Of a DNA stretch of 64,000 bases, positions 44,901 to 56,996 are shown piece after piece. The DNA is taken from contig NC_080699.1 in assembly GCF_030445035.2 (NCBI RefSeq), forward strand, positions 5,022,001 through 5,086,000, in the 5' to 3' direction. The notes beneath the pieces were generated by a model. The model had not been told where the DNA came from and did not search any database. It saw only the letters and a program-made list of their open reading frames with translations. The first letter of the stretch is position 1, and every line of letters starts with the position of its first letter. The translations under genes and the position numbers were made by a program. The DNA comes from Dasypus novemcinctus. Lineage: Eukaryota > Chordata > Mammalia > Cingulata > Dasypodidae.

Positions 44901-47900
44901 CCAGACCCTTGAATTATATTTTTTAGTTAATTATTTTCATTGAAAATGAGGATAAGTTTGGTAGTGATTCTTTGATACAGTGGATAGAAGGTGAATATTT
45001 AAAGGGTTTATTATATATTACTTCTTTAAAAGGTATGGTTTTACAATTTTAAATTATTTCATCCGTTAGATTGTGCAGTATTAAATTATATCCTTTGACC
45101 TTGGTATAATAAGACTATGTATTTAAGTGCATTTATGTACTAGCTACTAAAAATACTTGTATAAGATAAATGTAGAACTTTTCTTTCCTATCATATATTT
45201 CAGAGTATTGCATAATGTAATTTTTACATTAAAGCTGCCTTAAACACCAAATCATAAAACTTAAAACCATGTCAAAATATGGATGCTCCATTTTTCTCCA
45301 GTGCAAGGAAATAGAACTCTAAAATAGCTCATGAAATAATTCCAAAAACTAAATAACATTTCTGTGTGTTTTATGGAAATAAAAAAAAAAAAAGCAACAG
45401 CTAATCCACCATTTCTTTATCTAATAAATATATTATTAAAATTATACTCATGTTCTTTTCCCATGTGTTCTTAAGCTGGAATTCCTTCTTAGCACAGTCA
45501 TTTTTAAACACTAGATACATTTCACCACACACGTGCAAAGTAAATTTCTCTTCTTATTCTTTTCAGCAATGCCTTAGAAATCCAAAATGACCTCAATATA
45601 AGTGGCTTCCCTATGGATACTGTTGTTAAATTTATTTTTTAGCAAATGCTAACAGGTCTGACAGGAATTGCGCTTTTCCTGTTATGTCAATCATGGTTCC
45701 AAATATTTGATACACTAATTTGCATAGGCTAAAAAAGGTGAGATTTTCCCTGAAAGCAAGGAGCTCCTGCTTTTGTCTGAGCCTTCCACCACTCATCTTG
45801 CTGTGTAGTTTGTGACTTCACTCTCAAACATGGACCTGGTTCAGAAACAGGTCTAATCAGAGCATTATTGCAATTTTAAGCAACTGTATTTGGGGCTAAT
45901 AGAAAAATGAAAGTATTTCTTTTAACTGAATGACCAAAAACTCTCTTTTGTGACCATTGACTGAAAAAGTATAATTATCTACATAAACATTTTGAGGAGA
46001 GCAGGAATGGACGCTATCATTCTTACAGTTGTTGGATCCTGAGGAAGGAAGTGTCTCATTTTCATTATGATCCAGTAGTAGCTACAGCGTGGGAAGCTTA
46101 GCAAGAGGAGTTTTGCTGACCACTTAGGTAATAAGTTGTGGGCTGAAATTCTCTTCCTTTTGATAGTTAAAGCATTGCCTGAAACAGTACCATGGGGAAA
46201 AATTAATAAAGCATTCTTATTGAGGGCAATACTCTAACAGGATAACAATATGAATAATGTGTCTAGGTCCATGACCAGATCTTTTAATGGATTTCCCAAA
46301 GTTCATTAGTTGCAGGAATTTGTATTTATGAGATGAAAGATAGAGAAATGGTATATTGATCTGGTGAAACATTTAAGTATATAAAGTTGCATCTTTATTT
46401 TTTAGTAATTAATTTCATAATTAAAGGTATTAAAGAACTTTTCTGAAACAATCAAATATAAAGGTAATATTCAGAAAGGTTAGAACAGATATTTTTATCT
46501 TCACAGATTTTTTCCATTTAAGTATTATATATAATTTACATTTCAATGATGGAACACTTCCTGAGATACTATTGTACTTAGCGTCTACGAAGTACAGAAT
46601 AAGATGAAATCCCTGGTGATTAAAAAGAGGACTAATTAGAAGATAGAGGTGAGTGACAGTAGATATTTTAAAAAGAATTCTAGTTTTTCTAGAAGGAATT
46701 TTTTTGACTTAATTGGCATTCCTCATTTATTAAGTATAATGAGAAGTTTTCTTGGAAACTTGAACAGACTTATGTGCCCAAAAATATTTCTGAGAAAATT
46801 ACGGAAAATCTCATATTTGATCTAAGTTAGGTTTTTATTTTTGCCTTTTTAGGTTAAATTATTTCGCATCTGTCCTCTTTATATTCTTCTCTAAAATATA
46901 ATAGACTAACTGATCTCATCTCCCATGATGCAAGTTTATAAAACAGATAAGTTCATGACCACCAATTTTCCTAATTTTGAGTATTTTCAATTATAGGAAC
47001 TTGTTATAACATTCACAGTAGATTCAAAACCTTAAACTTCATTGGTTAAATCAACATTCTTTTCTGCCTCTTTCAATGCAGTTATCCAAATAGCACTGTG
47101 TGAGGTAGTGAATGAGAATTCCTGGTGCTAAAACAAACATCTCATTAACGATCAGCATAAATTTCATGAGTTATTGATATAAATAAATGTTGTGGACGTA
47201 ATCTGAACAAAGTAACAGATAAAACCATTTAGCACTGAAAGAACCTTACAGAGTTGCTATTTTCAAATATTTTTATAAAGACTAATAAACCAAGATACAA
47301 AGTAGTATTCAAGATTGCCCATAATGAAAAAGACAGAATTTGAACCCTCTTCTCTTAAATTTCTAGTTCAAATTTATAGTTTATGTATCCTTTTTTACTA
47401 TGAAAATCTTTATATCTTTTAAAATAGATTGAGAAATAAATTTGTGTGATTCCCTTGTTACCATTTACATTAATAATCAAATACCAGTAAAACCTTATCC
47501 TTTAATGTTAGAAAATTTACAATCCAATTATATTAACCCAGAAGAAAGAGCCATACCCCAAATCCTCTTTTACTAAGAATGGAAAGTCTAGACAATTTAA
47601 CTGATGTGAAAATGAAAATTTTCATGGTCAACTTAGTGTGTACTCTGTACTCAGTAGCTAAATGAAATAAGAAAAGTTTTTAGACTAAGTTTCAGGTAAG
47701 AAACCTGAGTATCTTTTGTCATATCACAATCAAGTAGGAAAAGGAACATAAGTGATCCTTTTCCACTTTACGGTATATTTTTAAGGGACCATCCATTTCC
47801 TTTGTTAATACTTTTTTCCCTCAGATTGACAGTTTTGTTTCAGTAATAATGCTTAATGAAATAGAAACACAGCTTGAAACAACTGGATGAGAAAATATTC

Positions 47901-48185
47901 CAGTGTATTGGCAAGTTTGGATAAAATGTATATCATGAGCTTCTTTAGGGAAATAAGAATTTTAAAGCATTGGATAACAAAGAATAAGTCTCTAGAAATA
48001 TGCACTGATTTTCTAAGTCTTCAAGTTTAAATAAATCCATGTGTTTATACATGATAGTTTTACTGTTACAATACTAAGGGAAGCTGATAGAGAATAAAAT
48101 AGATTCTGTAATAGGGTTTAGTCATCAACGTTTCCAAACCAAAGCTCATTTATGCTTAGTTTGAATAATGTGACATACATTACTA
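41991..48185. other. AT-rich, repeat-poor stretch (probable intron)
   Basis: Over 6 kb in which I recognise no DAS-SINE and no L1. An acceptor-like TTTATGTCAG/AAAGTT at 42067-42082 is followed by a frame closing at 42161, but no protein is recognisable. 45640-45740 includes an octamer ATTTGCAT (45718-45725) in a less AT-biased patch. No exon can be called with confidence. Confidence 0.45.
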
Positions 48186-48299
48186 GAATGAATGTATATG
48201 TTCAATATTTTTTCAACCACAAAATAGAAAGTTCAATGTATGTAGAATGAATGAATGTATATGTTAAATATTTTTTCAATCACAAAATAGAAAGTTCAA
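48186..48299. repeat. tandem duplication, 63-bp period
   Basis: 48186-48236 and 48249-48299 are 51-bp copies differing at two positions (TTCAATA/TTAAATA and CAACCAC/CAATCAC), separated by 12 bp. A local duplication. Confidence 0.9.
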
Positions 48300-49639
48300 A
48301 TTATTTCCTAATTGGATAACATGTGACAACTTATAGAACATGGTCATTAAAATGATTAACTAGTAGGTCTTTCTTACCCTAAGAACTAATTTAAAACTGA
48401 AATCCTTTGGTTGTGATTGTGTCACATAGAAAGATAACCTAGGAAGCTGAGAAGTATCTGTGGACCTGAATATAACCTAAATAGGCATAGTGCAACTCAG
48501 GGGGAAGTTGTTTCATATAGTGCTGAGGTTTCTGGTATAAAATTATTTTTCTAGGTGTCTTCTCTCAAAGGTTTAATTGTCAGAGTATGACAAGGATTCT
48601 TTCTGTTTTGTGGGATAAATTCAAAATGTAAAACTCTCTTTCCCTTTATGTACTGAATATTTCAAGGTGACCGTACCTGTGTAGAAAAGAAGAGGTAAAA
48701 GACTGCGGCTAAAAGGTCACTGTCTAACCTGAGATCTTTTTCACTATAAGCAATTAGCGAAAATGTGCAAATCTCTAGTAGCAAATGTAAAAGAAATTCT
48801 CCAAGCCCAATGAGTAAATGGTCCTTAATATCACTGACTCTGAATTCTTCAGTATTTCCAAAGAACCATAATCTTAATAGGAAAGGATGGTTACTTGGGT
48901 TTTAAGTTAAATGACATGGAATTAATTTTATGAAAATATACCATATAAACTGTTTTTTTAAAAATGTACATTTGTTTTTCTGTTCTCAAATGTGATATTA
49001 GTCTGTATCTTAAAGACTAAACTTAAAAGTAATCCCTTTTGCATTTAAAACTAGTTGTATATCACTACTCTCTTTCCAGTAGCCTACTATGGGTGGTTGC
49101 AATTCTAAGTAAGAGTATAAAGGGGACTCAGTAGCTCCTGGCCTGGTGGAGGAACTACACACATGGGGGGAGTGGATTTCGGTGTGAACTGGATGAGTTG
49201 TAGACAGCTGAGATGCTCGTGGTCAGTGTACTCCTTCTGAAACTTCTGTTACATTCTCTTACTGATTCTTTGCAGCTTGGACTATTTTGTGCTAGCATTG
49301 GCTGATCAATTTTTGTGTTTACTTCCCAGTGGCTAAGTCACCTTTAGGTAACTTCGTCTCTGATAGTCACCCAGCCACCTTAAATGAATGTTGTTTTTCT
49401 ACATCTTGTTATAGCCCTAATTTCAGTGTCTCACAGTCACCTAGACTCCTGATCCAGCCAAATCTGAGGTAAAATGAACGTGGCTTAGATGCTGTGAAAA
49501 AACGGAATTCCTATGTATCGTTGTAAATAATCTTGGTTTGCTCTCAGTGTTAAGTTTAGCATATTCACCATATGGGGCTGGTGAAGATTATTTTACAGGG
49601 ATTTGCTTACACAGCCTCTTGCAGATAGTAATAGTTACA

Positions 49640-49661
49640 GTAGTAGTAGAAGTAGTAGTAA
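49640..49661. repeat. (AGT)n microsatellite
   Basis: AGT/AGA triplets on the plus strand. Confidence 0.8.
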
Positions 49662-49689
49662 ACATTTTCATAATTATAATAATATAACT

Positions 49690-49880
49690 CTCATAGGGAG
49701 ATGGCATGGATTAGGAGATTTGGTGTTTGAATTTAAAGGTTCAATTGACTCTATACCTTAATAACTGTATAACTTTAGACAAGTTACTTAGCTTTTCTGT
49801 GCCAGCAGTTTCTTTACATGCAAAATTAGGGTAAAACTCTCATGCAGCTGTGGTAATACATAAGAAATATATTGCACTTT
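49690..49880 (+). repeat. MIR SINE
   Basis: 'AACTTTAGACAAGTTACTTAG' near 49772, then 'CTGTGCCAGCAGTTTCTTTAC' and a declining match to 'AATACATAAGAAATATATTG', the MIR core order. Diverged, as expected for this Mesozoic family. Confidence 0.7.
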
Positions 49881-50589
49881 ATCATGACAGAAACATCAAA
49901 AAATAAGGTGTGGGAGGAAATTTTGGTTTTATGCCAATTCTCCTTCTAATATATAAGCCTTAAATTATCTATCTACCAAAATATCCTTTTTTGCATGAGA
50001 CACAGTGCTGTCCTGTTTGTGGAAAGGGATATTGAAAGCTATAGAACATGAGTATTTAAAGATTATTCTCTGTATCTGCTCTTTCCTTAATTAATTCACT
50101 TGGATCAGTATACAGAATTAGTTGCAGAACTTCTCACGTTTGGATATCAAAAGAAGTGAGAAGTTTAATCCCTGATGATGGAGAGATGGAAAATTGTCCA
50201 TTAGTTGGGACAAAATTGAATAAGAAACTTATTCTGAGGCTCTTGGAAGAAGAGAAAGTTATTTGGGGGATGGACATACTGATTCCCTGTTTGAACGCAA
50301 AGAAACAGGACTTGAAGTTTCAGTGAATGCTTTGCAAAGACTGTTCCTTCAATGCTTCCATTGAAGCGTTGAGGAGAGGACAGAAAAGAGCCAGCTGTGT
50401 AGAAGAAAGTAGGAAATGAGCTGCGAAGAAAGAACCCGACATAATTCAAATAAGTTATAATATGTAAAATGAGAAAAATTGGACGATTTTGAGAGACTGA
50501 GGAATTGGGATTTTGTTCAGAAGCAAGAGGATAATTAAAATTTACTTCAAGTAAAGATGATATGGAAAATAAAGATGAAAGAAAACTCA

Positions 50590-50760
50590 GTTTGGAAGCA
50601 GGAGATGGACAATTCAATCCTAGTTTTCCGTCTTCCTGTGACTTGGAAAAGCTACTTTCCTTTTCTCCTTTAGTTATCTGTCATGGAAAGTGGTTAAAAC
50701 CAGTGAACTTAAAGGACTTTGCAGGTTTTGATCCATTGTGATTTGATGATTTGTGAGTTA
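50590..50760 (+). repeat. MIR SINE fragment
   Basis: 'TCAATCCTAGTTTTCCGTC' and 'TGTGACTTGGAAAAGCTAC' match the MIR core pattern. Confidence 0.55.
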
Positions 50761-50884
50761 CGAGGTTTGGATGAAGAGGAGAATAGAAAGAAACAGTGTT
50801 TCATGGGTTGGTGCTGGGCCTGGGATGGACGTCACCCAATAGATGCAGTGAGAGAAGAGAGGCAGGGATTTGTAGACCAAGTTA

Positions 50885-51005
50885 ATCCTGATTCAGAAGC
50901 TTCTCCACGGGTTTCCCTGAACAAATCATAATCTTTCTGCGCTTCTGTTTCTTCTGTAAAAAGGATGATATTAATGACCATATCATAATTTTTTTTTTTC
51001 CTTTT
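50885..51005 (+). repeat. MIR SINE fragment
   Basis: 'CCTGAACAAATCATAATCTT' and 'TTCTGTTTCTTCTGTAAAAAG' then 'GATGATATTAATGACC' follow the MIR order. Possibly part of the same or an adjacent copy as 50590-50760. Confidence 0.55.
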
Positions 51006-52938
51006 TGGGAATCAAAGTTAAGGAATCAAAATTAATCCCTTCATATTTTTAGGTATAGATGTGATGCTCATAAAAACCTCTTTTTATCCTTAGGTTTGAG
51101 AAATGTTTTAAGGCAGAAAAAGCATTTGAATTTTGCTTACTCAGAGATGAGTACAATCACTCAAAATTCAAAATATGAAGGAAACCACTTCTTTTTTTGA
51201 CACAAACCTGTATATTCCTGTACATTTGTTGATAGTGACATATTTCTTTCCTGGGTTTAATTTTACTTGCGTGTAGTCAAAGAGATTGCCTCTTTTGCTT
51301 CTTTTTGGGTCTTTGTTTTTTTGTTTTTGTTGGGTTGTTGTTGCCATTGCCTAAAAAGGAAGTCTTAATGCCCCATTACAAAATTGTTTAGAGCATAGAT
51401 TATATTTGATAATAGAGGTAACAGATATTGCTTTTGTATCCTATATAACAGCAAAATGATATCGACTGTATTCACTTGAAAATAACTATTTTCCCCCAAT
51501 TACTTTCTTCTTTCACTTTTATTATAAGCTTTGCTAGCTTGACAGATAGAGTTATCCTGTGGAAGAGACTTTTGTTGCAAATATAGTATGGAATGTTATT
51601 CATAAAAAAAAATAAAAACCAAAATCTTTTAAATTGTGAATTGTCATTAAATTTTAGAACAGGAAAAAAAAGATTAATATCAGTCTGTAAAATTTGTACA
51701 AGTGTTCTTTTATGAAGAGTTATTTGGAAATATTACCCTGGTAGTTTCTTTGGCTTGACTGCTTTGGCAATAAGAGTTGTTATAAAATAAATACGTGTTA
51801 TGATTTATTGGGTAAAGTATGTGGCACTTTCAATGGTATACACATCGTATTTATACCGCTAATCAACCTCTTGTGCAAATGTTTACTAATTTTTCTACTG
51901 TTGTGCAAGATGCAATGCAGTAGAATGATAAGGAGAAATAAATATCACAACAGTCTCTTTCAAAAAAAGAGAGGTGCGAATACATTGGGTCTAGAGGTAT
52001 TGGTTACAAAAGAAAGGTGAGGAAAGCTACAAAGCAGACAGGAGAGGGAGCTGAGAGAAAGCAGTTTTGATGAAATGATTAAATATATTCAGATTATGAG
52101 GTACCTAAGTAAGGGCATCTCATTTAGGTAACTGCCTGAAATAAGGGCATCTTTGTTCTGCAAGTATATGTTCTAAAAGATAATAGTCTTTACGATATAA
52201 ATATATGACAGACCTTTCCAGGTTGAATATTGAAATGCCATCAATTCAGAAATATCATGCGGTTGGTGGGGGTAAATATGAATTTAGAAGAAAGAAAATG
52301 ACTTCATGTTCTCATTTCTCATTCCTGTTACTTCTCTAGGAATTACATATGACCAGATATCTCCTATGTAGCAGAACCTTAATAGATGTTGCAAAGTTAA
52401 GACATTCTGTGATTTATTCTTTATATTAACTACCTTTTCTAAATGTTCATCTAAATCTGATTAACATTCGCCTTTGACTAATATTTAGGTAAAGTGTCAA
52501 TGTCAGACACATGGCCTTTTTTTTTATCTGAAGAAATTATTCAATCATTAGCTTCTTTTATCCTTCCATTTAAAATACACCCGGGGAATTCAAGTTTTCT
52601 CATGAGGAAAAAGGGAAAACTCAAATATAAACACACACATCTTATCAATCTGACTTACCTAAGCAGAAACAATAGGCACCAATATGACAAAATCACATTC
52701 TTTTACAGAGTGATTTTAAAAGGCTGTGTTTCATAGAGGAACTGCTTTACAGTGATAAAAATAATTATAAGGTTTTTCCTAACCCCTCACTTATGAGGAG
52801 CGGCATGTCTAAGGATGACTTCAGGTATCATTGCTGGAACCTTGTGGAGAGACTACAAGTGATCTGCTCTACTGGATACGTTTGAAGCCTGGAGCCCATA
52901 TGATAAAGCAGCTCTCACAAGTAAGAATCTTCATTCAG
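51006..52938. other. AT-rich non-coding stretch
   Basis: No gene or named repeat recognised. 52494-52736 has an 80-codon plus-strand frame with no recognisable homology. Confidence 0.45.
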
Positions 52939-52988
52939 CATTGCTGTTGTTTTCCTCTCTTTCCATTGCTGTTGTTTTCCTCTCTTTC
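52939..52988. repeat. perfect 25-bp tandem duplication
   Basis: 52939-52963 and 52964-52988 are identical head-to-tail copies (each begins CATTGCTGTTGTTTTCC). Absence of any difference indicates a recent event. Confidence 0.95.
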
Positions 52989-52989
52989 T

Positions 52990-53620
52990 TAATGCTATTA
53001 TTATAGAATTGAAAATGAGAAGTATAAAAAGAATACAGTGAAAGGTGACCAGAGCTCCCTGTTCCACCTGTAGTACCCACCATTGATGGGTTTTTGTACA
53101 TGCACTCTTCCAGAAAATATTGTTCCTTTTTGTTTTTCTTAATATAACTTTTGGCTATCTGCATAAGAATGAAATGCAGATATTTACTTTTTTAATACTG
53201 CAGAGTATTCTATGATAAGGATATAACAAGTTTGTTTAAATAGAACCCCACCTGCACAATAATCAATCTAGTTTTCATATGCTAATAGCAATAAATATCA
53301 AATGAAGATTCTTAAAGATGTATTTTTTATGTAAGTATGAGTTGGTCTAGAAATAGAATTGCTAAGTCAGCCATAAGGTGCATTTGAAGTTTTAGTTTAC
53401 GCTGCCAAACTGCCCTTCTAAGACTGGCACCATTTAACACCCCTCCAGCAGTGTATTAGTATGCCCGCCTCTTAGTACAGGGACCAACATGGTGTCGTAC
53501 CAGACTTCTTGTTCCATGCCCATCTGAATACATGAAAAACAGTGTCTTATTTTTGTTTCAATTTATGTTTAACATTTTGAGCATCTTTTTATGTTTATAA
53601 ACCTTTTTTTTTCTTTAACT
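52990..53620 (-). mobile_element. old L1M LINE fragment, minus strand
   Basis: On the plus strand the text 'GCAGAGTATTCTATGATAAGG' (53202), 'AGAATTGCTAAGTCAGCC' (53355), 'CTGCCAAACTGCCC' (53401) and 'CCCTCCAGCAGTGTATTAGT' (53441) is the complement of the L1 ORF2 end/3' UTR order, so the element runs on the minus strand. Diverged and non-coding. Confidence 0.65.
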
Positions 53621-53737
53621 TGTTATTCCTGCCCTTTCCCCAGTTTCATTCTATTTTGTAGATCTTTTCCCTACCCTCATTACACAGTAACAGAAACCAA
53701 GAAACAACAGCAGCAGTAATTTGATTAAAAATGCTTT

Positions 53738-54197
53738 AAGGGAAGCAGACTTGGCCCAGTGGATAGGGCGTCCGCCTACCACATGGGAGGTCCACAGTTC
53801 AAACCCCAGGCCTCCTTGACCCGTGTGGAGCTGGCCCATGTGCAGTGCTGATGGGCACAAGGAGTGCCATGCCACACAGGGGTGCTCCCCGTGTAGGGGA
53901 GCCCCACGCGCAAGGAGTGTGCCCCATAAGGAGAGCTGCCCAGTGCGAAAAAAAGTGCAGCCTGCCCAGGAATGGCGCCGCACACACTGAGACCTGATGC
54001 AGCAAGATGACACAACAAAAAGAAACAGATTCCCATGCTGCTGACAACAGAAGTGGACAAAAAGAAGAACATGCAGCAAATGGACACAGAGAACAGACAA
54101 CTGGGATGGGGGGTTGGGGAAAGGGGAGAGAAAAAAATAAAAAAAAATGGGAAGTGGAGAGAGAAAAAAAAAAGAAAGGTCTGGCAAATTTAAAAAA
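53738..54197 (+). mobile_element. DAS-SINE, chimeric type, full body (copy 4)
   Basis: Plus-strand SINE with A box TGGCCCAGTGG (53752-53762), B box AGTTCAAACCC (53796-53806), the full body including the segment missing from copies 1 and 3, a G-rich tract with four runs of at least three G (54103-54126), and an A-rich tail. Target duplication AAAAATGCTTT at 53727-53737 and 54198-54208. Open frames on both strands here are SINE shadows. Confidence 0.92.
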
Positions 54198-54529
54198 AAA
54201 AATGCTTTGAGGCATTGCTAAATTTTCTATGACATAAAATGCACTGCTGTGAAAAGGCAGAGTTGCCTTTCCCTCTCCACCCCATGCATAAGCTCCGGTG
54301 GAGGCACAATGAAGAGGCACTTCTCCCTAAGTAGAACAAAAACTACTTGAGGGGCAAAATTTTGGGCAAATGAATCCTCCTATATTTGACTCAGTCTCCC
54401 AAATCTCAATCACACAACACCGGTTCAGGGTATCTTTTCCTGGAGTAACATCGTCAGGATTTTCTCTCTCACCACTCTTTTAACATGCCAATCCAAACAT
54501 TCTGTTGGAATAATCTCCCATAGACAGTC
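54198..54529. other. non-coding stretch
   Basis: Nothing recognised. Confidence 0.4.
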
Positions 54530-54830
54530 TTGTCATGTCATTGTTTGCTCTAGATGCTTTATTAGTTTCTACTGTTTGAAGCACACATTTCAGATTCTGC
54601 AGTGTGTCATTAAGAAGCTCCGTAACTGCCCTTTAGGAACCCTTTCTAGACTCTTCTACATCAATGCACACATTTTAGATTGAGCTGCTCCACTACCAAG
54701 ACTTATCATTAAATTTCCCAGGTCAATGATTTTTCTCACATTGTTTCTTCTGCCAAAAATAAATAATCCTCACCTATATCTCTGTGCAGATATTACTTTT
54801 CTCACCAGGAGAGTGTAAGATACCTCAGGA
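54530..54830 (+). repeat. possible L2 fragment
   Basis: 'CACATTGTTTCTTCTGCC', 'ATAATCCTCACCTATATC' and 'CAGATATTACTTTTCTCACC' resemble the L2 region rich in CTTCTGCC and CTCACC. Weak. Confidence 0.35.
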
Positions 54831-56190
54831 TAAGCAAGCATTTTGACCTTTATATAAAATGCCTTGCATATTATAATCACCAAAATGTTTAATTTAATTG
54901 ACTGTTTGTCATAATACATAATGCTCTAAATTACATAATGCTTTAAAGATATTGACACTGAGAAATGCTGCAATAGAAGCACCATTAGTATAGCCTAGCA
55001 CATTAGCCATGTTATTACTCCTCTGTGCAGATTGGACTCTGGTCCTTGATCTTTCATCATCATTAAATCTAATATTTTGTCCAAATTGCCTTTCCACAAT
55101 TGTAATGAAGAAACCAATCGTGCACTTTCTTGAAGAAATTGTGAACGTTTTATTTTTATTTACAATAACCCATTTCTTATTGTATTTTGCGACATCTGAA
55201 TAGGACATCGCTAGTTACAACCTGAGTAGTAGACCAACACTTAACCTTAGCACTGTTGAAACATGGGAAATATTTTTCATTTTATACGTCATTTGTGCAG
55301 TGGTTCTACAAAGCCACAGCTTAACACATACACACAAAAAGACAGTTGTGTATTATTTTATAATCCATTAGAAGAAACTTATTGGAAAAGTTTATAATAA
55401 AAGATGACATGTCATTAATTATGTTTGGAGTTCACCACAGATTACACCAAATCACAAGCAGCATTAAGTAAATTTTCTGTAACTAAAATAATAACCTTAA
55501 TTAAATAACTAATAATTATAACTAAAATAACCTTAACTAAATAATCTTAATTTCTATTTCCAGTTACCATAGAGTTCTGCTTCATACCAACAAATTAACA
55601 ACTGAATAAAATGTCATCTTTCTCTATGAGATACGAAAGTAATCATAGGTAGATTAAGTAACTAATTGAAAACTAAAAAGGTATTTGTATCTTTTCAATT
55701 TAATCTTCTTAGCTCTCTTGGGGTCTAGTTCAAAATCAAGCGTGGCTATCAAGGTCATAAAAAAATCATGTTTTTCCTATTCTGGTGTGTGTTTTTATAA
55801 CTGGAATAAAAGTAGGGTTCATCAAGTCAATGTCATAAATTCATAAAGAAATGCCAGCAATAAAGAAGTACTAAACGTGTGTTTTAGCAGAAAAAGGAAG
55901 CACCTGGAGGAGGCAGTTTCCAACAAGCCTGAAGACATTTCCCACTTTTCAGGACATTGACTGTACTTAAGTCTGGGGACACACTATTATCTCCTCTATT
56001 TTTTTTTTTTTTCTTCTCGCCTCTGTGTGTTGAGATATCATTTTTCTGAACCAATTTTCTGAACAAGAACTCTGGGCCATCAATAGAAAACACTATTGAG
56101 CTGTGTAAGGGATCCCCATTCTTATTTTCTCCATCACAGGACAGCTCAGAAAAGCTCTACTGCTGTTTATTGTCTTCTGTCTTTTTTGTC
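54831..56190. other. AT-rich non-coding stretch
   Basis: No gene or named repeat recognised. A minus-strand open frame at 54909-55208 (99 codons) lacks recognisable motifs. Confidence 0.4.
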
Positions 56191-56191
56191 T

Positions 56192-56514
56192 CAGTAGAAA
56201 ACACTAAAAGTACAAATGAAATGGAAGAACAAGGCTTCCTTTTGAGATTGGGGATAATAGAGAGCTTGCTAGTGTCAACGCCAGGCGCTGATGAAAGTCA
56301 CATTCATTCCTGCGTTATGCGTTTAAAAGTACCTTCTCGTGTCTTCGATTTTACAGAACGGTGGGTGGTTCCCAAACAAGGGAAAGGACTAATTAGTGCG
56401 CGGAACTGCTGCCGAGCACTGAATCTAGAAGCAGAAACCAAACAAAATAATTGTTGCATTAGCTTCCATGGAGAAACAGGCAACCTGAAGCAATCCACAG
56501 TATCCTCTTAAACA
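56192..56514 (+). CDS. hypothetical small ORF/exon, unidentified
   Basis: A frame is open from before a splice-acceptor-like tract (CTTTTTTGTCTCAG, ending 56193) through to a stop at 56512-56514. The first in-frame ATG is at 56221, giving 97 codons. The segment keeps several CpGs in an AT-rich setting (e.g. around 56279-56425) and its amino-acid composition is balanced, with several cysteines (two CC pairs). No donor, signal peptide or family motif is seen. A DAS-SINE inserted ~65 bp after the stop. Could be a terminal coding exon, a pseudogene or chance. Confidence 0.15.
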
Positions 56515-56577
56515 CTGTGAGGGAATGTTCCTTAGCATTCCTAAGCGTCTATGAAAAAAACTTCAGAGACTTTTTAT

Positions 56578-56981
56578 TTTATTTTACTTTAATTTATTTC
56601 CCTTCCCTTCCCCCACTATTGTCTGCTCTCTGGGCCCGTTAGCTGTGTGTTCTTCTGTGTCCGCTTGTATTCTTGTCAGTGGCACTGGGAATCTGTCTTT
56701 TTTTGTTATGTTATCTTGCTGTGTCAGCTCTCTGTGTGTGTGGCACAACTCCTGGGCAGGCTGCATTTTTTTTCATGTGGGGCACCTCTCCTTATGGGGC
56801 CCAATCGTTGTGCGTGGGGCTCCCCTACGTGGGGGACACCCCTGCATGCACGACACTACTTGCACGCATCAGCACTGTGCATGGGCCAGCTCACCACATG
56901 GGTCAGGAGGCCCTGGGTTTGAACCCTGGACCTCCCATGTGGTAGGTGGATACTCTATCAGTTGAGCCTAATCTGCTTCCC
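56578..56981 (-). mobile_element. DAS-SINE, chimeric type, full body (copy 5)
   Basis: Minus-strand SINE with head at the right (56925-56981; B-box complement GGGTTTGAACCC at 56916-56927) and tail complement at the left. The C-rich tract 56600-56613 is the complement of the G-rich block. The body is full length but more diverged than the other copies. Target duplication TCAGAGACTTTTTAT (56563-56577) versus TCAGATACTTTTTAT (56982-56996), one mismatch in 15. Confidence 0.9.
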
Positions 56982-56996
56982 TCAGATACTTTTTAT

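Noticed and set aside
50201..50617. 138-codon minus-strand frame
   Set aside because: It partly covers a MIR remnant, has no recognisable motif and no splice or promoter context.
53738..54210. Open frames of 103-178 codons over the SINE
   Set aside because: They lie inside a DAS-SINE, and the same frames recur at 26.6, 33.1, 56.7 and 62.2 kb. They are shadows of the repeat, not genes.
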